From Lepidodermella squamata (taxonomy: Eukaryota > Gastrotricha), in NCBI GenBank assembly GCA_047495785.1, contig JBLDXI010000055.1, positions 930,001-994,000 on the forward strand: 64,000 nt of DNA, given 5' to 3'. A program made the position numbers and the translations under genes. This document shows positions 56,401 to 64,000 of the stretch, one piece after another. Each line of letters begins with the position of its first letter. Position 1 is the stretch's first letter. Below the pieces are notes generated by a model, which worked only from the letters and a program-made list of their open reading frames with translations, was not told the origin of the DNA and searched no databases.

Positions 56401-57401
56401 ATGTCGAAAAAAGTTATAGCAGTCGTCGGCGCGACTGGGGCTCAAGGTGGCGGCTTGATTCGAGCTATTATGAGCGAGGGTGACCAAAGCGAATTCACAG
56501 CTAGAGCCATCACTCGAGACCCTGAATCTGTTGCGGCTAGAAAGCTAGCTGATTTGGGCGTCGAAGTCGTCAGAGGCGACATTAACGACGAAACGGCTTT
56601 TGCTTCGGCTATTCAGGGCGTTTACGGACTGTTTTGTGTCACCCTATCGGGTTATGAAGACTACTCTCCAGAGCAAGAAATCTGCCAGGCTAAAGTCATG
56701 TCAGCCGCTGCTAGGTATATTAATTCTTATATTCTTTTATTTTAATTTAAAAAATTAATTTTCAACTCAGAAATGCTGGCATAAAGCATGTGATTTGGTC
56801 GACTATGGAGGACACTCGTCTGAAAATTCCGCTTGAAAGTAACGTTATGCCAACATTGAACGAGCGCTTCAAGGTGCCTCATTTCGACTCGAAAGGTGAG
56901 TCTGATCAATTTTTCGCCGACCTGCCAACAACCTATTTGCTGACTTCGTTCTTCTGGGAGAACTTCATCGACCTGCAAATGGGCCCGAAGAAGTATTCAG
57001 GCCAGCTTTATCTGCCACTGCCGATCGGGAAGAAGCGCCTGGCGGGCATTTCCTCGGCTGATATCGGAAAATGCGCGCTTGGCATTTTCAAGCAGCCTGA
57101 GGATTACATCGGCAGACGCGTCGGAATAGCTGGCGAAATTTTGACTCTCGCGGAGTTGTCTCATAAAATGACGGACTCACTCGGCAAATCAGTCGTACCT
57201 TACGAAATGTCGTTCAAAGAATATCGCAAATTGCAATTCGAGGGCGCCGATGATTTTGCGAACATGTTTCAATTTCTCCACGATTTTGAGGAGGACTACT
57301 GCGGCGCGCGGAGCGTTGAGGAATCGCGAAAATTGAACCCTGACCTCATGAATTTCGATCAATGGATGGAGAAGAACAAAGACCGCATCCCGTTGAAGTG
57401 A
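56401..57401 (+). CDS. NmrA-like NAD(P)-binding protein (copy N8), 2 exons
   Basis: Exons 56401-56714 and 56771-57401 give 314 aa. VVGATGAQGGG, HVIWSTMEDTR, YLLTSFFWENF and ADIGKCALGIF. The first intron of N3-N7 is missing and the coding sequence continues through that point (DPESVAARKLADLG); the second intron is retained at the same AG|A codon. The same loss is seen in N2. It ends the redox cluster and is followed by an sHSP. Confidence 0.87.
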
Positions 57402-57579
57402 CAATAAGAAAATTCCAAGGCTATTTATAATAATATTTTCCCATGATGTTTCACGTTGTGTTCCATGTTAAGACGATAACATTAAAAATTGATGGAGATA
57501 TGGCGCGTGCGTCCATTTTCAGAGCGAAATTCGCGCGCCAAAAAAGGTTGACAGCGTGACGCAACAGTTCCGGTGTGGC

Positions 57580-57587
57580 TTAAATAG
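57580..57587 (+). promoter_or_regulatory. TATA-like box of sHSP H2
   Basis: TTAAATAG 83-90 bp before the H2 ATG. No convincing array of heat-shock elements was found around it by eye. Confidence 0.35.
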
Positions 57588-57669
57588 CGCAAGGGTCTCA
57601 CAGAAAAATATCATCATTAGCATCCAGCTTAATTCATTTTATTATCACTAAATTCATTCAAAATTTAAC

Positions 57670-58502
57670 ATGGCTTCGAACATGTCCTTCAACATGATGC
57701 CTGGTCATCTCAATGCCACGATGGTTCCCTCTGGCCATCATCACCATCACCCGCACAACACCCAGGGTGTCTGGAACAAGGCCCCCTTCGGATTCGGCGA
57801 ATCGACCGCTATGGCTCCCTTCGTCAACCCTGGTAAAATTTCAGGCAATCTTTTTTTATTAAGTTAATTTGATGAATGTTTTTAGCGACTGGTATGGACA
57901 TTTCGCGCGCTATGGCTAACCCGATGGGCTTCATGGACCAGATGAGCCGTGCCATGTCCAACCCGGCTGATCTTGAGCGCAATTTCCGCGGCATCGAACA
58001 CGCCATGCAGCGCCAGATGATGGGCATGGAGCGCGAGATGGAGCGCATGCTGAAGAACGCGGACCGCAGCTACACCTCTGACCTGGTTCACCACCCGTCG
58101 CGCCCGGCCAGCGTCATGGAGCACTACTCGCTGACGAACCCGATCCGCATCGACAACGAGGGCAACCGCTGGTTGAACGTCTACTTCGACATGCGCACGT
58201 TCAAGCCGGAGGAGATCACCGTGGCGCTGAACTCGAAGGAGCGCTCGATCACCGTCGAGGCTAACCACGAGGTCAAGGACTCGAAGGACCACTACATCAA
58301 GCGCCACTACGCCCGCAAGTTCTTCCTGCCGGAGAACATCAACGCTGATCTGTCCAAGGTCGAGCTCAAGTCGTGCCTCACCAACGACGGCCTGCTCTGC
58401 GTCGAGTCGGCCCTGCCCAAGATCACCCCTGAGGAGGCCGCCAAGATGTCGCTGACCACCCCGCACACCTTCTCCGTCCCGATCGCCGTCAAGCACATCT
58501 AA
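57670..58502 (+). CDS. small heat shock protein copy H2, 2 exons, strongly biased codons
   Basis: Exons 57670-57832 and 57886-58502 give 259 aa. The N-terminal arm is Met/His-rich (HHHHHPHN at 23-30; long Met-Glu-Arg helix with MERNFRGIEH-like text). The box RPASVMEHYSL leads into the alpha-crystallin domain: NPIRIDNEGNRWLNVYFDMR, FKPEEITVALNSKER, DHYIKRHYARKFFLPE and LTNDGLLCVES. The tail ends FSVPIAVKHI with a V-P-I motif. Exon 2 uses C/G-ending codons almost throughout, like N3, a sign of very high expression. AATAAA at 58574-58579. Holdase chaperone. Confidence 0.92.
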
Positions 58503-58752
58503 ATCTCCAAAAAAACTCTGAGAACTTTTCATTTCGATGATTTATCGTTGAAATTTGATTCGAATTTGATCCGAATAAACTGATTGGGTATTAGGATTTT
58601 TGAAGGTTTTTTCACTTGATTTATTGGCAGGTTTTATTATCACGTCAATCAGCAACAAATTAGAGGTAATTAATTATTAAGAGGTAACAGATCAGGTTTT
58701 AGGATAAAACTTCAAAGATAGCAGTCATTTCAATGCGTGGAAATTCGTCTTT

Positions 58753-59926
58753 TCACTGGTCTTTCGATGATAAATTGTCGATATCCTTCGGTTTGTCCTT
58801 GGGGAAAGTGCATCCCAAGTGCTGAATGCTGATCGAAGACGTTGTGAAAGCGCACTTGATGCACTCTTCAATCGATTTGCCGCGAGATAACTGCGCCAAA
58901 TAGCCGCCAACAAACGCATCACCCGAGCCGTTTCGATCGACGAACCGGTCAGATTCAAGTTTCGGAATCTCGAACGTCTTCACGTCGTCATTGATCGCTA
59001 CAACAACAGGCTGGTCGCTGTGGGTGCATACGACGATTCGTTTCGAGTCAGGCCGCGATTTCGGCAATTTAGCCACAGCTTTTGCGATCGATTTCGTATC
59101 GCCATTAATTCCGAGCGCCTTTCCGAACGCGTCGAATTCCTCGTTATTGCCAAACAGGACGTCGACAAACGGCAATACATCTAGTAGCTTTTGTTTATGA
59201 TCAGTCGCGATGTAGGGCGCGGATAAACACATAGCGAGTCGCTTATCTTGACTGCCTGCAACATGCTTGCCGACTTTGATAGCCGCATCGACGTTTGAAG
59301 GCAAGAAAAATCCCTATTCAAGCGGTTAGGAAAATTGTAAAGATTTTCGTAAAATTGTACCTCAATGTAGATAATTTTAGCCTTCTCCACGTAAGACCAA
59401 TTCTCGGTGAGATGATCGATCGAAAACTTTGACGCTCCACCCAGACTAGCGACTAGCGCCCGGTTCTGGTTGTGATCACCCGAAACCAGCACCAAGCAGC
59501 ACCCGGTTGGGTCGTCAACTGTTTCGTAGACGCCGTTGATACCCGATTGGTGAGCTTTTTCTTGTAGAATACTGCCAACCCGATCACTGCAAATCGCGCC
59601 CAAATAGGTAACAGTTCCAGCTGGTTTCGGCAGCAGCCATTCAATAGTTCGCGCGACGTTCTGGCTTCCGCCGCCTGGCACGTGACCGGAGGCGTGGTAA
59701 CGCTTTTCGAGTTCTTCATGCAATGCGTTGAACTTTTGAACGTCAAGGATGGTGGCGTCATTGACCTTCAGTTGATGCTCGTCGAGAAACGCAGTATCGA
59801 CGAAATAAGTCACGTCTAACAGAGCATTGCCGATGCAAAGCACCTCGCCTGAACCTTTTGATGGATCGCTCCTGAAATGGGATAAAATAGGATGTAGGTA
59901 CAATTTGAAGCTCAATAAAGTTACAT
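58753..59926 (-). CDS. ADK: adenosine kinase (PfkB family), start codon split by an intron
   Basis: Exons 59926-59925 (AT of the start codon), 59871-59361 and 59313-58753 give 357 aa, the usual size. GNALLDVTYFVD near the N terminus, the GGGSQN box (SGHVPGGGSQNVART) for the ribose, and the PfkB signature VDRNGSGDAFVGG (296-308; catalytic base D303). Adenosine kinase turns adenosine and ATP into AMP and ADP, keeping adenosine low and supporting methylation reactions. The frame opens upstream only with TTG; joining AAAAAT|GTAACT to the acceptor TTTCAG|G makes ATG AGC GAT, so the start codon spans a 53-nt intron. This intron position is inferred. Confidence 0.85.
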
Positions 59927-60503
59927 TTTTCTTGAAAAATCTTGAAGAATTATCCGAGGATATAAGTCTTAAAAGCTGAAAAAATTGTAACGAAAATAGG
60001 ACAGACTGCGGTCGAGAACCGTAAAAGTATGTGTCTGAATCGAGGTTGTCAGCCAAGCGTGACGAGCGGCCTTATTCAGCGGAATGGATAATGTCTTTTC
60101 AGCGATACAGGCAAACCTCCGCCGTAAATAATCAAAAGATGTTGTGGTTTTTACATCTCAATTGGTAAACTGAAAAATGAGATCGGGATGCTGTATTCAC
60201 TGTCTGCTTCAAAGATAGCCGCACATTTTGACCAGTGCGACGAATGCCTCTCGGTCAGCAGTCAAGTGCAGCCTCAACGACGTGCCAGAGGAGCTTATAA
60301 TAGGCCTAATTAGATCTAATGAGCATTAACCGCTTTTAGGCGACATCGCGTGATCTGCCTCTCGGAGGCCATACATATAGGATCGGCAGTTAAAAAAACA
60401 GGAAAAATGAGGGTTCATCGCGAAAATAACACGACCATTTTTTCTTTATGCCATTTTATTCACAGAATGAAATTGGATTTTGGCGACACATCAGATAAAT
60501 TGT
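59927..60503. other. intergenic, adenosine kinase leader and sHSP H3 3' end
   Basis: No gene. AATAAA of H3 on the minus strand at 60460-60455. Confidence 0.45.
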
Positions 60504-61314
60504 TTAAAGAACCTTGACTGGAACGCTGTAGACGTCAACGGGGCGATGCGCCATTGCTTTAGCAGTCGACGGGCTGCTAGCTTCCTCGACAGTGAGCTGA
60601 AACAAATTAGACGCAATTTATTTGAAAAAAATCTATCAGAAAAATTTGTTCATCTACCTTTGGCAGGGCAGCTTCGACGCACAGAAGGCCTTCGTTAGTC
60701 AGGCAAGATTTGAGTTCGACTTTGCTCAGATCCATTTTAAGGTCCTCTGGGAAGTAGACTTTGCGAGAGTACGATCGTTTGATGTAGTGCTCCTTCGAGT
60801 CCTTGATCTCGTGAGCAGCTTCGACATTCAGCGAGCGCTCTTTCGTGTTCAGGGTGACGTTGATCTCCTCTGGCTTGTACGAGCGCAGGTCGAAGTAGCA
60901 GTTGAGCCAGCGGTTGCCCTGATCGTCGAAGCGGACAGGATTCATGAGCGAGTAGTGCTCAAGCAGACTGCCAGGCCGGCTTGGCTGCAGGTTCAGCTCG
61001 GACGAGAAGGAGTGGCGATGGCCGTGGTGAAGCAGCTGGTTCATGTTGTGCTTGGCATTCCACATTTCCCGCTCGATCGGCGAAAGTCCAAGGACAGTTC
61101 CATGGTAATTAGCCAAAGGCATGTTGGTTGGCATTTGCTCGTAAGCCCATGGCGCGACAGTGTCGTAGGCGCGAGGGTTGAAGTGCATCGAATTGTGGGT
61201 GGGCGGCATGGCGGTCTCCCATGGGTGAAACCACGAGCTTGAAGCCGCATGCGGATGGAAATAAGGTGATTTATTCATCGTTTCCTGGTGAAAGGGGCTG
61301 CTGGAGGTGGACAT
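60504..61314 (-). CDS. small heat shock protein copy H3, 2 exons
   Basis: Exons 61314-60658 and 60596-60504 give 249 aa. Pro/His/Met-rich N-terminal arm, box RPGSLLEHYSL, alpha-crystallin domain NPVRFDDQGNRWLNCYFDLR, YKPEEINVTLNTKER, EHYIKRSYSRKVYFPED and LTNEGLLCVEAALPK. Exon 2 encodes LTVEEASS and a VDVYSVPVKVL tail. The intron follows ALPK, the same place as in the partial copy at the window edge, so these two are sister duplicates. Confidence 0.9.
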
Positions 61315-61600
61315 TGATGAGCTTCAGATTTTGTTAATTTTCTCGAGTGAAATAAATTGTGCGTCGCGAACAATTTTGAATTCCGCGCGAGCGTGCGTGT
61401 TGCGCAATGAAGCGGAAACGCGTGTAGAAAAAAAGTCGCGCGATTAACAAAACCACGTGCGTCGCATCTTTTCGCACTCGACTTTCCCAACAATTTCCCG
61501 ACAATTTCGATGAATTGGAAATATGAGAGTTGACATATCCAGAAGAAACATATAACATTTATGAAAATTCGCGTTTATTGTAGGTCACGAGGTAGCTTTT

Positions 61601-63493
61601 TCATTGTTGGAATTCGCCAGAAATAAAAATAGGCAATAATAGAAAATAAATCCACGCAGAGCTGAATCGATTAGCTTGGCTGACGTAAACCTCCAAAGCG
61701 ACCACTTCAACTTGTCTGTCAAACAACATATTAACTCGTAAATAAGCCCCGGTGCCAATTTCAGGTCCGTTTGTGTTTGGATAATTCCCTAAATTGACCG
61801 TTAAATGAGCTTCAATCCAAGAATGTCTGCCTTTGACTTCATCGAAAACCACTGTAACATGAGCTTGTATGCCAATATTTTGCAGCATGCTTGTTGGGTA
61901 GGTAAAGTTGGCATATGCCTTGGGCAACTCGGTAACTTCCGAACTCAGCATGCAAATTACTTTGAAAGACTTTACCTCGGAAAACTGGATGTGTATCGAG
62001 CCATTTAATCGCGGGAATGTCGCCGATTTAAACAAGAAACAATCTGTAACGTAACGCAGCGGATCGTCCAAATAGTACTCGACTACGACTGATTCCGCCG
62101 GCGCGATGCATCTAAAAGCCGTGTAAGTCCACTCGCGACCTCGAACGCCGTTTGTATATATCCAGACAACATCTTTTCCCGGGTTCAACAATTCGAGCCA
62201 ATCAAGATCATTTTCCAGCAAAGCTTGCGGATCGTCTTTGTTAACTTCCCTCGTAGATTCTATCTCTGTCTTCAGCGCATCTATCGATTCATATTGATCA
62301 TTTTTGAAAATTTCCCAGATAACTTCGTCCTCTGGCCTTTTCCCATCCGAATCGACGCAGTTGAGCTGAATAGGGACTCGATCAGGAAATGCCAGCCTTC
62401 TTCTGTGGTTCCCGTACGTAACCGCTCCTTCTGCGATAGTTCCAAGCGAGCCACAGCGCCACCATTCCAGTTCTTTAAAATCGATTTCATTCAAAGTGTA
62501 CCGGCAACCATATTCACTAGCTACCCGGTCTTCATTCTCCGTAAGAAACACCGGATAACAGTTGACAGCTCGGCAATTCGTATTATTCAACTCAGCCGAT
62601 ACGTCGAGTGATAGTTCTTTGCTAGGTTTGCGTTCAAACAATTTCTCAGCGACTTGATCGATTTTTTCCTCGAAGAGAATGACCTCGCTGTATTGAAATT
62701 CACCCTGCTTTTCAATGGTAAGTTTGCCGGGCTTGATATCGTAAGGATTATGCATATCTTTCGCCATCAATGGGTAACTCTTACAGTCTGGATCTTTCGG
62801 CGCGAAGACATGCATTTTAACTGAGGCAACCTCTGGGCTTTCGCTCATTGATCGAACCTGTAAATCCGCCTTGCTTGCCAATGTTTCTGCCTCACTTTGG
62901 ACCGACTTCCTTTCAGTCAAAATACTGAACAGCATTATTGTTACAGCGTTTGGTTTGTAAATTGTCCAAGATGCAGGATGTTCATCGTAACCAGTCTTCA
63001 AAGTCTCAGGTGCAACTGTAGTTTGTGGAGTTGTCGTCGTTACGGGGGCCTTTGTTGCTGTCGGAACATCATAACCCAAAGGATCCCTATTCTTCGTCTT
63101 AGCGCAGTTGCCGCCAAAGCGTTGCATAAACGCAGCCGCGCCATCTGCGGCAAATTTCGGCATGAAGTTATCGTTGCTATGGATCTTCCAGTTGATGAAG
63201 CCAGTAAATTTCTCAATGCTTAAGCCGACTTGCTTATTGGTGGATCCCATATTAGGAACGCTAACCGTCAGATTGATTTCAAATGATGCGTCTGAGCCAT
63301 CTTTCGCCGCAAATGCAAATAGAATTGTCGATATCTTGAAATCAGCCTGATCCGGCAGATTTATTTCGAATTTCTTGGTATCATTGGCATCTTTGAACAG
63401 TACATGACCAAGTCCAAGTTGGCGAATTCCATTACTAGTCAGAACCAATTCGAACTGCAGGTAAACAAAAGCAAGAGCAATGACGATTGACAT
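61601..63493 (-). CDS. secreted protein of an unrecognised family (member 2), intronless
   Basis: 630 aa, single exon, ATG at 63493. A hydrophobic N terminus (MSIVIALAFVYLQFELVLT) serves as signal peptide. Shared blocks with the 18.1-kb gene: FEINL with ISTILFAF near the start, then YGCR, EWWRCGSL, YGNHRRRL, VVEYYLDDP and a Cys pair. Unlike member 1 it has a Thr-rich stretch (TTTTPQTTV near residue 160) and a hydrophobic C-terminal segment (SSAWIYFLLLPIFIS), possibly a membrane anchor or GPI signal. Function unknown. AATAAA on the minus strand at 61579-61574. Confidence 0.75.
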   Translation of the reverse strand: MSIVIALAFVYLQFELVLTSNGIRQLGLGHVLFKDANDTKKFEINLPDQADFKISTILFAFAAKDGSDASFEINLTVSVPNMGSTNKQVGLSIEKFTGFINWKIHSNDNFMPKFAADGAAAFMQRFGGNCAKTKNRDPLGYDVPTATKAPVTTTTPQTTVAPETLKTGYDEHPASWTIYKPNAVTIMLFSILTERKSVQSEAETLASKADLQVRSMSESPEVASVKMHVFAPKDPDCKSYPLMAKDMHNPYDIKPGKLTIEKQGEFQYSEVILFEEKIDQVAEKLFERKPSKELSLDVSAELNNTNCRAVNCYPVFLTENEDRVASEYGCRYTLNEIDFKELEWWRCGSLGTIAEGAVTYGNHRRRLAFPDRVPIQLNCVDSDGKRPEDEVIWEIFKNDQYESIDALKTEIESTREVNKDDPQALLENDLDWLELLNPGKDVVWIYTNGVRGREWTYTAFRCIAPAESVVVEYYLDDPLRYVTDCFLFKSATFPRLNGSIHIQFSEVKSFKVICMLSSEVTELPKAYANFTYPTSMLQNIGIQAHVTVVFDEVKGRHSWIEAHLTVNLGNYPNTNGPEIGTGAYLRVNMLFDRQVEVVALEVYVSQANRFSSAWIYFLLLPIFISGEFQQ

Positions 63494-63791
63494 TTCAATT
63501 TGAACGTAAACAAATTCAATATTTTTTTCGTTAAAATTAGCGTATTATATTTGAGGTGGAATTTTTACTACAAGAATTCTTTCAATTTCTGTTTACCCAG
63601 CAATTATCGATTACTGACAATTAAAAGGAGTTGAACACATTTCAGTTATTTTATTTTTTAATAAACATGACCTTGAAAACTCGTGATACAATCCAAAATG
63701 AAGCGAGAAAGTGAGAAAATCAAACGCGAGAAAAAAAAACCAGCTGTTTTGAAATCTCAGGTGCGAAATCTGTTGACGATTCGTATTTTCT

Positions 63792-64000
63792 TCAGACAGT
63801 TTTGACATTAATTGGATAAACTTGAGATGCGCCGCCGGTGGTTGAGACACTTTTACCAGACGATTGAGATCGAACCTCTTCCAAGCTCAGCTTTGATAAA
63901 AAAATTACAGTAAAAGCAATTTATGAAGTTGGTGATTTCTTACAAACCTTTGGCAAAACAGCTTCAACGCAAAGCAATCCTTCATTGGTAAGGCACGACT
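63792..64000 (-). CDS. small heat shock protein copy H4, 3' part only (cut by window edge)
   Basis: Exon 2 is 63890-63792 (LSLEEVRSQSSG ... VYPINVKTV). The preceding exon ends at 63948 after SCLTNEGLLCVEAVLPK and continues beyond base 64000. The intron of 57 nt follows ALPK/VLPK as in H3. The tail YPINV supplies an I-x-V-type oligomer contact. AATAAA on the minus strand at 63655-63650. The N-terminal arm and most of the alpha-crystallin domain are outside the window. Confidence 0.85.

Noticed and set aside
57480-57669. Heat-shock elements upstream of sHSP H2
   Set aside because: Some GAA and TTC words are present (near 57520) but not with the 2-bp spacing of a proper element array.
57882-58532. 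216-codon minus-strand ORF across sHSP H2
   Set aside because: It is a shadow of the GC-biased codons of H2 on the other strand; composition (Arg/Val/Leu/Asp runs) is not protein-like.
59872-60056. N-terminal extension of adenosine kinase
   Set aside because: It starts with TTG, contains no family sequence, and an intron giving a proper ATG explains the data better.
1-64000. CRISPR arrays, bacterial operons or ribosomal RNA genes
   Set aside because: No regularly spaced repeats, Shine-Dalgarno-led gene strings or rRNA sequence were seen; all genes have eukaryotic structure.

Overview
This is eukaryotic nuclear DNA from a compact invertebrate (metazoan) genome. The evidence is many short spliceosomal introns (mostly about 44-105 nt, GT-AG, acceptors often ending TTTCAG or TTTTAG), AATAAA signals just after or overlapping stop codons, metazoan initiator tRNA-Met, and gene families such as NEK kinase, small heat shock proteins (sHSP), flavin monooxygenase, adenosine kinase, MADF and CUB. 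I cannot fix the phylum; a nematode-, tardigrade- or rotifer-like animal would fit. Exon structures were rebuilt by hand from splice sites and reading-frame continuity; most genes close exactly in frame.

Layout. 0-4.6 kb is repeat-rich: a MADF gene, a gag-like zinc-knuckle ORF, a truncated glycosyltransferase and a LINE remnant, with a 55-bp direct repeat that includes the MADF start codon. 4.8-12.4 kb holds single genes: an intronless FMO, an ankyrin protein, a NEK-like kinase and a SAP/2-oxoglutarate dioxygenase protein with PIP-box and SUMO-interacting motifs. 12.7-21.2 kb has two NmrA-like genes, three tRNA genes, a 5'-truncated LINE, a four-helix membrane protein and a secreted protein of an unrecognised family. 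21.2-24.6 kb is gene-poor. 24.6-29 kb has a cyclic-nucleotide-binding protein and an sHSP.

30.7-57.4 kb is the striking part: six NmrA-like NAD(P)-binding genes, three carbonyl-reductase-type SDR genes (one broken by TGA), five glutathionyl-hydroquinone reductase (GS-HQR) genes plus a fragment, and a seven-exon FMO. By family these enzymes act on quinones, hydroquinones, carbonyls and xenobiotics, so the block looks like a tandemly expanded quinone/xenobiotic detoxification cluster. Three GS-HQR promoters share an AGGTCA-type half-site about 10 bp upstream of a TATA box. 57.6-64 kb has three more sHSPs (one cut by the window edge), adenosine kinase with a start codon split by an intron, and a second member of the secreted family.
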